DNA of 64,000 nt from Scandinavium manionii (GTDB lineage: Bacteria; Pseudomonadota; Gammaproteobacteria; Enterobacterales; Enterobacteriaceae), in NCBI RefSeq assembly GCF_024764775.1, contig NZ_JALIGC010000039.1, forward strand, positions 310,001 through 374,000, read 5' to 3'. Position numbers and translations under genes: made by a program. Position 1 is the stretch's first letter. Every line of letters starts with the position of its first letter. The notes beneath the pieces are model-generated. The model was not told where the DNA came from, did no database searches, and worked only from the letters and a program-made list of their open reading frames with translations. Positions 35,763 through 44,047 of this stretch are shown here, one piece after another.

Positions 35763-36413
35763 TTAGTCTTTGTCGGCCGCGCTCAGCGTGACGGAAGACA
35801 GATAGTTCAGCAGGGCGATATCATTTTCCACGCCCAGTTTCATCATCGCCGACTTCTTCTGGCTACTGATGGTTTTGATGCTGCGGTTCAGCTTCTTGGC
35901 AATTTCGGTAACCAGGAAACCTTCTGCGAACAGACGCAGCACTTCACTTTCTTTCGGTGACAGACGTTTGTCGCCATAACCGCCCGCGCTGATTTTTTCC
36001 AGCAGGCGAGAAACGCTTTCCGGGGTAAATTTCTTCCCTTTCTGCAGCGCCGCGAGGGCTTTCGGCAGATCGGTTGGTGCACCCTGTTTCAGGACAATCC
36101 CTTCAATATCCAGATCCAGAACGGCACTCAGAATGGCCGGGTTATTGTTCATGGTCAGAACAATAATAGAAATAGCCGGGAAATGACGTTTGATGTATTT
36201 GATAAGCGTAATGCCATCACCGTATTTGTCTCCAGGCATGGAGAGATCGGTAATCAGCACATGGGCGTCAAGTTTTGGCAGATTATTGATAAGCGCAGTG
36301 GAGTCTTCAAATTCGCCGACGACATTCACCCACTCGATTTGCTCAAGTGATTTGCGAATACCGAACAGTACAATCGGGTGATCATCGGCAATAATAACGT
36401 TCATATTGTTCAT
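35763..36413 (-). CDS. rcsB: Rcs response regulator RcsB
   Basis: The DNA-binding output of the Rcs relay, controlling capsule, motility and envelope genes. 216 residues as in E. coli. Receiver domain 1-125 with acidic Asp10-Asp11 and phosphoacceptor Asp56 in LITDLSMPGD. LuxR-type helix-turn-helix in 148-205 (LSPKESEVLRLFAEGFLVTEIAKKLNRS). It follows rcsD on the same strand after 16 bp. Confidence 0.98.
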   Translation of the reverse strand: MNNMNVIIADDHPIVLFGIRKSLEQIEWVNVVGEFEDSTALINNLPKLDAHVLITDLSMPGDKYGDGITLIKYIKRHFPAISIIVLTMNNNPAILSAVLDLDIEGIVLKQGAPTDLPKALAALQKGKKFTPESVSRLLEKISAGGYGDKRLSPKESEVLRLFAEGFLVTEIAKKLNRSIKTISSQKKSAMMKLGVENDIALLNYLSSVTLSAADKD

Positions 36414-36429
36414 GTATTAGGCTACCTTG

Positions 36430-39105
36430 CTACATCAAGCTTTTGACGTAGGCGTCAATGTCGCTGATATATTTTTCTGTGCCGGGTGCATCCTTCTCAC
36501 GAATGAGATGCTCCAGCGTTTCACATAACTGCTTGCCGGGTACCAGATTGAGCATGGCAAACACCCCTTTCAGGCGGTGAGCTGTCTGTGCCAGCGCAGC
36601 AAAGTCAGTTGTCGCTGACTCAGTATACAACCTCTTAACATCTTCCGGTACCGTATCAACAAACAGCGCATAATAACCGCTGGCATGGAGCTCGGCGTTT
36701 TCATTTACACCCGCGGGTGTTCCCAGCAACTCTCCCTGTGCCAGTTGTTCTTCTATAAGTTGTAGCACTGCTTCCTGCATGGCATTACTGATATTGAAGT
36801 TGACCCGTAGCTGACCTGGACCAATCTTACGAATACCGGCCTCATCATCGCTTAAAAGCAAGCCAGGCGCAGTAAGATTAGACGGATTATCAGTTAAAAA
36901 CAGATCATATTCTTGACTTGTCAGGCGCTCATCCGGGGAAATGCAGCTCGCGCCCCAGTTTTCCAGCAGTCGAACGACCACGCTTCGCACTTCGTTGGAC
37001 GTAATATCAATCATTGCAATGACGTCGTCGAGTAGCTTCTCTTGCGATTCGGTTTCTTCTTCACGTGGCGCCATTTTGACGTGCAGTGAGTAACGCGTGC
37101 CCAGCGATTCTCGGGCTTTAATATTCAGATGGCCGCCAAGTTTACGCGCCAGCTGATCGCACAGCCAGAAGGTGAGGGCGTTGGCTTTACCGAACCGGTC
37201 TTCCTGAGTGTCGTTCAGGAACGGGAAGTGAAGATTGTCGATTTCACTGTTCGAGACGCCGTTGCCGGTATCCAGAATACGGAAGGTGAGTCTGTCTTCC
37301 GCGGATTCATCTTTCCCGACTTCAAGCGTCACTTTGCCAATTTGAGTGGTTGTTACCGCATACTGGATAAGCAGCAGCAGGATCCGTTTGAGCCCTTCAC
37401 GATCGCCATGACGCTGTTCGCTAGCCGCCAGATGGTTGTTGATCAGCAGTTGCAGGCCTTTACGCTTAATCACCGGTAAAACGTCCGGCACCACTTCGTC
37501 GATCAAATCCTGAATCGAGAACAGTGCGGATTGTCCCTTCCAGCCATCGCCTTCCAGCATATTCGCCAGTTGGATCTCGTCGACCAGACGCACCAGCGTA
37601 TCGGCGTGCTGAGCGAGTTTCTGATTTTCATCACCCTTGAGTGCTGCGGCGTCTTCGGCCAGCGTTTTTACCGGCTGCTTCAACGCTTCGCCAATGTTCT
37701 GCATAAAGGCGATGCGGCCTTGCTGGTTTTTCTCATACAGACGCTGGGCCTGTTTAAGCTTTTTGTTCACCAGCACTTCTTTATCCTGGTCGCGAATAAT
37801 GAAGATTTGCGTGCGCGGAGCCACCTGGCTGCGGAACTGGCGAATTTCGTACAATTCGTTATTGATAGTCGCCTGAATGACGCCCTGATGCTGGTCGGCC
37901 ATGCTGGTGATATTTTGCAGATTCAGATGCGGCAGCAGGTGATCGGCAATTTTGTTGCTGATAACCGTGCGATTGGACTCCTGGTCATGCACCAGCAGCC
38001 CAAGCGGTAACACCGAGACAATCTCTTCATTAATAGCTTTCAGCACCCGCAGCTCATTGCTGGCAGCGCCTGGAGTGGCGTTATCCGTCTGCCGGCGGCC
38101 GGAATAATGACGGAAGGTGTTATAGCCAAACAGCGCCAGCGCCAGCAGGCCGATGTTCAGCAGCAGCGGCAGCAAAATGTTTTGCAAGGTATCGAGCAGC
38201 AGCGTACCGAATGGCACCTGCCACACAAGGCGCATGCCGGTGGAATTGACCGATGAGGCAATCTCAATGCGCGAACTGTTGAAATTGATGCTCACGCTGT
38301 CTACGGCTTCTTTATCCTGACTGCGCAGATTTTTCTGTTTAGGATCCGGCTCAAGGCGGAAACTGTCCAGCGTCATGCCCGGCGGGATAAGATCGTTAAT
38401 CGGTAAATCGAAAGCCACGACAGTGGCCAGATGGCCCGGCTGATTGAAGGTCGTGCGCAGCGTAAAGTAGTGACCGTTCTGCCAGGCGAGACGGCGCAGA
38501 GCCGAAAAGGTTTCGCGCTCATCAAGCGTATTGGCTTGCTGCAACATTTCTGCCCGACGTGAATCGACGATACTGCCCACGCTGGACTCTTTGAAGCCAG
38601 CGGACAAGTCTTTCAATGGCAAGGTGGAGATGAGGATCAGGCTGTTATCCTGACCATTGAGATAGTACATCGACCAGGGTACGGTTTCCGCGCCCCACAG
38701 CGTATCAAGGTAGTTCGACATTTTTTGCGTCATGTCGAGGGTGGCACCGTCGTGAGAGCCGAAAATCAGCGCTTCTGTTTTTCGACGCGGTTTCTCGAGG
38801 TAATACACGTCTTGCTTCAGGCGAGTTTCCTGAAGGCCATCGCCGCCAGAGGCTGACGTCGCGGACGCAGCGATGTTGTCATAAATCTGCCAGGTGGCGT
38901 AGCGCCAGGTATCGATGCGTTTATGGATGGAATGTGTCATATCGACAATCTGGTAGCTTTTATCCTTCAGCCAGGCATTCACCGCACTCTGGGTAATCAC
39001 GCCCATCGTCACCAGCAGCACGACAATTAGCAGCAGAAAGAAACGGTTAATGCTCCCTGGAATAAGGGAAAACTTGTTGGAGATAGTCGGGTCGGAATGA
39101 CTCAT
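36430..39105 (-). CDS. rcsD: Rcs phosphotransfer protein RcsD
   Basis: The inner-membrane intermediate that moves phosphate from RcsC to RcsB. 891 residues (890 in E. coli). Two membrane segments (about 20-42 and 305-327) bound a periplasmic domain, followed by a kinase-like domain lacking the acceptor His. The C-terminal HPt domain carries His843 in TAHRLKGVFAMLN. The kinase-like region keeps weak ATPase features (DTGNGVSNSEID). It is transcribed before rcsB and divergent from the micF/ompC locus. Confidence 0.97.
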   Translation of the reverse strand: MSHSDPTISNKFSLIPGSINRFFLLLIVVLLVTMGVITQSAVNAWLKDKSYQIVDMTHSIHKRIDTWRYATWQIYDNIAASATSASGGDGLQETRLKQDVYYLEKPRRKTEALIFGSHDGATLDMTQKMSNYLDTLWGAETVPWSMYYLNGQDNSLILISTLPLKDLSAGFKESSVGSIVDSRRAEMLQQANTLDERETFSALRRLAWQNGHYFTLRTTFNQPGHLATVVAFDLPINDLIPPGMTLDSFRLEPDPKQKNLRSQDKEAVDSVSINFNSSRIEIASSVNSTGMRLVWQVPFGTLLLDTLQNILLPLLLNIGLLALALFGYNTFRHYSGRRQTDNATPGAASNELRVLKAINEEIVSVLPLGLLVHDQESNRTVISNKIADHLLPHLNLQNITSMADQHQGVIQATINNELYEIRQFRSQVAPRTQIFIIRDQDKEVLVNKKLKQAQRLYEKNQQGRIAFMQNIGEALKQPVKTLAEDAAALKGDENQKLAQHADTLVRLVDEIQLANMLEGDGWKGQSALFSIQDLIDEVVPDVLPVIKRKGLQLLINNHLAASEQRHGDREGLKRILLLLIQYAVTTTQIGKVTLEVGKDESAEDRLTFRILDTGNGVSNSEIDNLHFPFLNDTQEDRFGKANALTFWLCDQLARKLGGHLNIKARESLGTRYSLHVKMAPREEETESQEKLLDDVIAMIDITSNEVRSVVVRLLENWGASCISPDERLTSQEYDLFLTDNPSNLTAPGLLLSDDEAGIRKIGPGQLRVNFNISNAMQEAVLQLIEEQLAQGELLGTPAGVNENAELHASGYYALFVDTVPEDVKRLYTESATTDFAALAQTAHRLKGVFAMLNLVPGKQLCETLEHLIREKDAPGTEKYISDIDAYVKSLM

Positions 39106-39491
39106 TCGTGTGTGTAATCCATGATGACTGCACCAATTAACAGGCGTTGAAAGCGGGTTTGCTGCCTTTGGTGAAAAGCTGTTGCCGGTTTTCTGCTGGG
39201 TTTAGTTACGGCAACTCCAGCAGGCAGTATAAAGGGTAATGCGCCAATTTCCACATTCTCAGGTCGGTTGTTGACTTTGTGAACAATCTGCACAGTTGCC
39301 TCACAGAGATGTACATAGTTACATTTTTTGTACAAATATTTACGCTGAGATCCATAAGAATAGCACTAAATAACAAGCGAATATTTAACCCGTAGTACCT
39401 AAAGGGAATTTTTCCAGTGGGGTTGATTGCTTAATAGTCGTTATGATTTCGAGGGGGTAGCACACGGCTATTAATTTGCGTAAAGAAAGGT
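39106..39491. other. Noncoding region upstream of rcsD
   Basis: The 386 bp between the rcsD start and the 3' end of micF has no credible coding sequence. It should contain the rcsD promoter on the minus strand, but I cannot place -35 and -10 elements with confidence. The part nearest micF is AT-rich. Confidence 0.5.
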
Positions 39492-39585
39492 AAAAAAAAA
39501 CCGGATGCGAAGCACCCGGTAGAAATATGAGTAAACAGACATTCAGAACTGAATGACGGTAATAAATAAAGTTAATGATGATAGC
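39492..39585 (-). ncRNA. micF: MicF antisense regulatory RNA
   Basis: A 94-nt Hfq-dependent small RNA that pairs with the ompF mRNA start and lowers OmpF synthesis. On the minus strand it begins GCTATCATCATTAACTTTAT, identical over these 20 bases to the E. coli MicF 5' end that pairs with ompF. It keeps the internal hairpin region around TCATTCAGTTCTGAATG. It ends with an ACCGGGTGC/GCATCCGGT stem (one G-T pair) and an uninterrupted T run of 9. It is divergent from ompC, the conserved position. Confidence 0.93.
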
Positions 39586-39741
39586 GTTGATTATTTTAGA
39601 GATCGTTGATGAATTTGTTTTGTCATTCAGTGCTATACGTGAAATGGCTTTATATGCATTGATTTGATTGAGTTTTTTATTTATTTTGATTTTTGATGCT
39701 ATATTTTTTGGCTTTTCGTGGCATGAAAAAGTTCCGTGAAA

Positions 39742-39803
39742 TTTACATGTTGAAACATCTAGTGGGTAATTTGAAACACCTTAAAAGTTCTCGTATCATT
39801 TTC
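39742..39803 (+). promoter_or_regulatory. OmpR binding boxes of the ompC promoter (C1-C3)
   Basis: Three tandem 20-bp OmpR-type sites align with the E. coli ompC boxes. C1 is 39742-39761 (TTTACATGTTGAAACATCTA), C2 is 39762-39781, and C3 starts at 39782 (TAAAAGTTCTCGTATCATTT). C1 is nearly identical to the E. coli box and C2 the most diverged. They are expected to activate ompC and, by their position, to influence micF on the other strand. Confidence 0.85.
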
Positions 39804-39909
39804 TTGTTGGATATTTCTGGATTTTGCAGCACAATGGGTTTGCCGACTGATTAGAGGGTTAATCAGTAAGCAGTGGCATAAAAAAGGCATATAACAGAGG
39901 GTTAATAAA

Positions 39910-41025
39910 ATGAAAGTTAAAGTACTGTCCCTCCTGGTACCAGCACTGCTGGTAGCGGGCGCAGCAAATGCGGCTGAAATTTATAACAAAGACGGCAACA
40001 AATTAGATCTGTACGGTAAAGTAGACGGCCTGCACTATTTTTCTGACGACAAGGGCGCTGACGGCGACCAGTCCTACATCCGTATGGGCTTCAAAGGCGA
40101 AACTCAGGTTAACGACCAGATCACCGGTTACGGCCAATGGGAATACAACGTTCAGGCGAATAACACCGAAGGTTCTGCTGATCAGGCATGGACTCGTGTA
40201 GGTTTCGCAGGTATTCGTGTTAAAGATGCCGGTTCTTTCGACTACGGTCGTAACTACGGCGTTGTTTATGACGTAACGTCCTGGACTGACGTCCTGCCAG
40301 AATTCGGCGGCGACACCTACGGTTCTGACAACTTCATGCAGCAGCGTGGTAACGGCTACGCGACTTACCGTAACACCGACTTCTTCGGTCTGGTTGACGG
40401 TCTGAACTTCGCTATCCAGTATCAGGGTAAAAACGGCAGCATCAGCGGCGAAGGCGCAACTGCCAATGGCCGTGGTGCTCTGAAACAGAACGGCGACGGA
40501 GTCGGCGGTTCCGTAACTTATGATCTGGGCGAAGGCTTCGGTCTGGGTGCTGCAATGTCCAGCTCCAAACGTACAACCGATCAGAACGATGCATTTACTG
40601 GTGCAAATGGCATTGTTTACGGTGAAGGCGATCGCGCTGAAACCTACACTGGCGGCCTGAAATATGACGCGAACAACGTCTACCTGGCAGCTCAGTACAC
40701 CCAGACTTACAATGCAACCCGCATCGGTTCCCTGGGCTGGGCGAACAAAGCTCAGAACTTCGAAATGGTTGCTCAGTACCAGTTCGACTTCGGTCTGCGT
40801 CCATCCGTGGCTTACCTGCAGTCTAAAGGTAAGGACATCGAGAATGGTTACGGCGACCAGGACGTCCTGAAATATGTTGATGTTGGCGCGACTTACTACT
40901 TCAACAAAAATATGTCCACCTACGTTGACTACAAAATCAACCTGCTGGACGAAAACAACTTCACCCGTAACGCTGGCATCTCTACCGATGACATCGTAGC
41001 TCTGGGGCTGGTTTACCAGTTCTAA
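39910..41025 (+). CDS. ompC: Outer-membrane porin OmpC
   Basis: A trimeric general diffusion porin of 371 residues. Signal peptide of 21 residues (MKVKVLSLLVPALLVAGAANA), mature start AEIYNKDGNKLDLYGKVDG. Constriction-loop segment with PEFGGDTYGSDNF, and the C-terminal Phe of LGLVYQF used for barrel assembly. Strong codon bias indicates high expression. A long leader with GAGGG at 39897-39901 precedes the ATG, and OmpR boxes and micF lie upstream. Surface loops differ from K-12 OmpC, as is usual between genera. Confidence 0.96.
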   Translation: MKVKVLSLLVPALLVAGAANAAEIYNKDGNKLDLYGKVDGLHYFSDDKGADGDQSYIRMGFKGETQVNDQITGYGQWEYNVQANNTEGSADQAWTRVGFAGIRVKDAGSFDYGRNYGVVYDVTSWTDVLPEFGGDTYGSDNFMQQRGNGYATYRNTDFFGLVDGLNFAIQYQGKNGSISGEGATANGRGALKQNGDGVGGSVTYDLGEGFGLGAAMSSSKRTTDQNDAFTGANGIVYGEGDRAETYTGGLKYDANNVYLAAQYTQTYNATRIGSLGWANKAQNFEMVAQYQFDFGLRPSVAYLQSKGKDIENGYGDQDVLKYVDVGATYYFNKNMSTYVDYKINLLDENNFTRNAGISTDDIVALGLVYQF

Positions 41026-41041
41026 TCGACTGCTAATCAGT

Positions 41042-41069
41042 AAAAAGGGTCCTTCGGGACCCTTTTTTT
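41042..41069 (+). terminator. Terminator of ompC
   Basis: AAAAAGGGTCC pairs with GGACCCTTTTT around a stable TTCG tetraloop, followed by further T. A strong Rho-independent terminator 16 bp after the ompC stop. Confidence 0.95.
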
Positions 41070-41126
41070 ATCCTTTGTTTAAGCAGATTGGTGTACCCTT
41101 GCGCGCAAACATGAGGGGCATTACGT

Positions 41127-42182
41127 ATGGATTTCACTTATTTCCGCGCGGCACTGATGGCCGTCGCTCTCGTTATTTCCGGCTGCGATAACAGCCCGCC
41201 GACACCACCTGCGCAAAAAGCGCCAGCGACCGTCCTTGAAGGCAAGACGATGGGGACATTCTGGCGGGTCAGCGTCATCAATCTCGACAGCAGCAAAGCA
41301 GAGGCCTTGCGACAGAAGGTGCAAAGCCAGCTGGACGCCGACGATCAGCTATTGTCCACGTGGAAAAACGATTCCGCGCTGATGCGATTCAACCATTCCA
41401 CCAGTACCGCGCCGTGGCCGATCAACGAAGCGATGGCGGATATCGTCACCGAATCACTGCGTATAGGTGCGAAAACCCAGGGCGCCATGGACATTACCGT
41501 CGGGCCGCTGGTGAATCTGTGGGGCTTTGGCCCGGATAAACAGCCGGTAAAAACGCCGGATCAGGCGCAAATTGACGCCGCAAAAGTGCGTACTGGTCTG
41601 AAACATCTGACGGTGATTAACCAGTCTGGCAGCCAGTATTTACAAAAAGACATTCCCGACTTGTATGTTGATCTCTCGACCGTGGGCGAAGGCTACGCCG
41701 CCGATCATCTGGCGCGCTTAATGGAACAGGAAGGCATTGCCCGTTACCTGGTCTCCGTGGGCGGCGCGCTGTCGAGCCGTGGTATGAATGCCGAAGGCCA
41801 GCCGTGGCGGGTGGCGATTCAGAAACCGACGGATAAAGAAAATGCGGTGCAGGCGATTGTGGATATCAACGGCCACGGCATCAGCACCTCGGGCAGCTAT
41901 CGTAACTACTACGAGCTTGACGGCAAACGTATCTCCCATGTAATCGATCCGCAAACCGGTGCACCTATCCAGCATAAACTGGTATCGGTCACGGTGATTT
42001 CACAGACTGCGCTGGAAGCCGACGGCTGGGATACTGGGCTGATGGTGCTCGGTCCGGATAAAGCCAAAGAAGTTGTGCGCGAGCAGGGGCTGGCGGTTTA
42101 CATGATCATCAAAGATGGAGACGGCTTCAAAACGTGGATGTCTCCGCAGTTCGAAACCTTCCTGGTCAGCGGCAAAAATTAA
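41127..42182 (+). CDS. apbE: FAD:protein FMN transferase ApbE
   Basis: A periplasmic lipoprotein that attaches FMN to flavoproteins. 351 residues. A lipoprotein signal ends LVISGC with Cys20 as the lipidated residue. Family motifs are GKTMGTFWRV, AMDITVGPLVNLWGFG, VDLSTVGEGYAAD, SVGGALSSRG and the metal-site segment EADGWDTGLMVLG. It lies between ompC and ada; the ada operator overlaps its stop. Confidence 0.95.
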   Translation: MDFTYFRAALMAVALVISGCDNSPPTPPAQKAPATVLEGKTMGTFWRVSVINLDSSKAEALRQKVQSQLDADDQLLSTWKNDSALMRFNHSTSTAPWPINEAMADIVTESLRIGAKTQGAMDITVGPLVNLWGFGPDKQPVKTPDQAQIDAAKVRTGLKHLTVINQSGSQYLQKDIPDLYVDLSTVGEGYAADHLARLMEQEGIARYLVSVGGALSSRGMNAEGQPWRVAIQKPTDKENAVQAIVDINGHGISTSGSYRNYYELDGKRISHVIDPQTGAPIQHKLVSVTVISQTALEADGWDTGLMVLGPDKAKEVVREQGLAVYMIIKDGDGFKTWMSPQFETFLVSGKN

Positions 42183-42235
42183 AAAGCAAGAATGGCGGTT
42201 TTTTTAGCTGCCCTCTGCGCCAGACTCAGGCTACC
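42176..42235 (+). promoter_or_regulatory. Ada operator and promoter of ada-alkB
   Basis: AAATTAAAAAGCAAGAATG (42176-42194), straddling the apbE stop, matches the E. coli Ada-binding site AAATTAAAGCGCAAGATTG at 16 of 19 positions. The A/B-box core AAAGCGCA is changed to AAAAAGCA. The -10 region aligned with E. coli is GGCTACCCT ending at 42235. Methylated Ada is expected to activate ada-alkB from here. The alignment was done by eye from memory. Confidence 0.55.
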
Positions 42236-42258
42236 CTGAATAGAGAGCCGGAGACTGT

Positions 42259-43320
42259 ATGAAACGTAATGCTGCTATTAATGATGAGATCCGCTGGCAG
42301 GCGGTCCTCGACAGAGATTTGGCCGCCGATGGTCAGTTTGTTTTTGCGGTACTGACCACCGGGATCTACTGCCGTCCGTCCTGTCGCGCGCGCCATGCTC
42401 TACGCCAAAACGTCCGTTTCTACCCGAATACCAGCGCCGCCGAGGCTGCCGGTTTTCGGGCCTGCAAACGTTGCCAGCCTGATAAAGCTGACCCTCAACA
42501 ACAGCGAATAGATAAAGTCGCCCAGGCTTGTCGATTGCTGGAGCAAGAGCGCACCCTGACGCTTGACGAACTGGCACGGGAAGTCGCCGTCAGTCCGTAT
42601 CATTTCCATCGGCTGTTTAAATCCGTAACCGGTATGACGCCCCGCGCCTGGCAGCAGGCCTGGCGAGCGCAAACATTGCGTGACGCACTGAAAGAAAGCC
42701 CAACAGTCACCGATGCCGTACTGGCGGCTGGTTTTCCTGGCAGCAGCAGTTTCTATCGCCATGCAGACGACACGCTCGGCATGACGGCACGCCAGTTTCG
42801 TCGTGGCGGCGATGACCTGCGTGTGCGCTACACGCTTCAGCCGTGCCTGCTCGGACGTTGTCTGGTGGCGGCCAGTACTCGCGGTATTTGTGCCGTTTTG
42901 CCCGGAGATAAGGATGAAATGCTGATTGCCGAACTTGAGCAGATGTTTCCCCATGCCCAGCGGGAAGAAGCCGACGACGGATTCCGTCAGCAGGTCGCGC
43001 AGGTGATTGCTTTGTTAGACGGGCAGCGGGCAACGGTTTCGCTGCCGCTGGATATTCGCGGGACGGCGTTTCAGCAGTCGGTCTGGCAGGCGCTGCGTGA
43101 TATTCCGACTGGTGAAACCCGTAGCTATCAGCAGGTAGCAGACAGCATCGGCAAACCGAAAGCGGTGCGCGCCGTGGCGAATGCCTGCGCGGCCAATAAA
43201 CTGGCGCTGATCGTGCCTTGTCATCGTGTGTTGCGACAGAGCGGGGCGCTGTCTGGTTATCGTTGGGGTGAAGCGCTAAAAGCGGCTCTGCTGCTGCGCG
43301 AAGCAGGGCAGGAGAGATAA
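42259..43320 (+). CDS. ada: Bifunctional DNA-repair regulator Ada
   Basis: Removes methyl groups from DNA and, once methylated, activates the adaptive response. 353 residues. The zinc-binding N domain has Cys38, Cys42, Cys69 and Cys72 (GIYCRPSC, CKRC), of which Cys38 accepts methyl from phosphotriesters. An AraC-type DNA-binding domain covers about 85-180. The C-terminal O6-methylguanine methyltransferase has the acceptor Cys321 in LIVPCHRV. The stop is followed two bases later by alkB, forming an operon. Confidence 0.97.
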   Translation: MKRNAAINDEIRWQAVLDRDLAADGQFVFAVLTTGIYCRPSCRARHALRQNVRFYPNTSAAEAAGFRACKRCQPDKADPQQQRIDKVAQACRLLEQERTLTLDELAREVAVSPYHFHRLFKSVTGMTPRAWQQAWRAQTLRDALKESPTVTDAVLAAGFPGSSSFYRHADDTLGMTARQFRRGGDDLRVRYTLQPCLLGRCLVAASTRGICAVLPGDKDEMLIAELEQMFPHAQREEADDGFRQQVAQVIALLDGQRATVSLPLDIRGTAFQQSVWQALRDIPTGETRSYQQVADSIGKPKAVRAVANACAANKLALIVPCHRVLRQSGALSGYRWGEALKAALLLREAGQER

Positions 43321-43322
43321 CA

Positions 43323-43961
43323 ATGCTGGATTTGTTTGCCGATACTCCGCCGTGGCAGGAGCCGCTCGCGCCGGGGGCGATTATTTTACGCCGCCGCGCG
43401 CTGGCCAATGCCGAAGAACTGCTCGCCGAAATCAATCGAGTGGCGGCCCAGTCTCCCTTCCGGCAAATGGTCACACCCGGTGGCTACACCATGTCGGTGG
43501 CGATGACCAACTGCGGGCACGTCGGCTGGACGACAAATCAGCACGGATATCTGTATGCCAGCCTTGATCCGCAAACCGGGCAGCGCTGGCCCGCCATGCC
43601 CGTGGCTTTTTTAACGCTGGCCCAGGCATGTGCGCAGGAAGCGGGCTATGCCGATTTTCAGCCGGACGCCTGTCTTATCAACCGATATTCGCCGGGGGCC
43701 AAACTCTCGCTGCATCAGGATAAAGATGAAAAAGACCTGCGCGCGCCGATTGTCTCGGTCTCGCTGGGCTCGCCTGCGGTGTTCCAGTTTGGCGGGCTGA
43801 AACGCAACGATCCGCTGCAACGCGTGCTGCTTGAGCACGGTGATGTAGTGGTGTGGGGAGGCGAATCGAGGCTGTTTTATCATGGCATTCAGCCGCTTAA
43901 AGAGGGCGATCATCCGGCAACCGGCGCATTCCGTTTCAATCTCACTTTCCGCCATACCTGA
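43323..43961 (+). CDS. alkB: DNA oxidative demethylase AlkB
   Basis: An Fe(II)/2-oxoglutarate dioxygenase that repairs 1-methyladenine and 3-methylcytosine. 212 residues (216 in E. coli). The iron ligands are His131, Asp133 (HQDKD) and His187 (YHGIQ). 2-oxoglutarate is bound by Arg204 and Arg210 in FRFNLTFR. The substrate-lid segment PGGYTMSVAMTNCG is present. It is cotranscribed with ada. Confidence 0.96.
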   Translation: MLDLFADTPPWQEPLAPGAIILRRRALANAEELLAEINRVAAQSPFRQMVTPGGYTMSVAMTNCGHVGWTTNQHGYLYASLDPQTGQRWPAMPVAFLTLAQACAQEAGYADFQPDACLINRYSPGAKLSLHQDKDEKDLRAPIVSVSLGSPAVFQFGGLKRNDPLQRVLLEHGDVVVWGGESRLFYHGIQPLKEGDHPATGAFRFNLTFRHT

Positions 43962-44047
43962 AACAGCAATAAAAATAAGAATTATTCTTGATGTAGAACG
44001 CAAGCCGTTTAAACTGCTGGCTGTTTTGGTCGTCCGGAATCGTTTTT

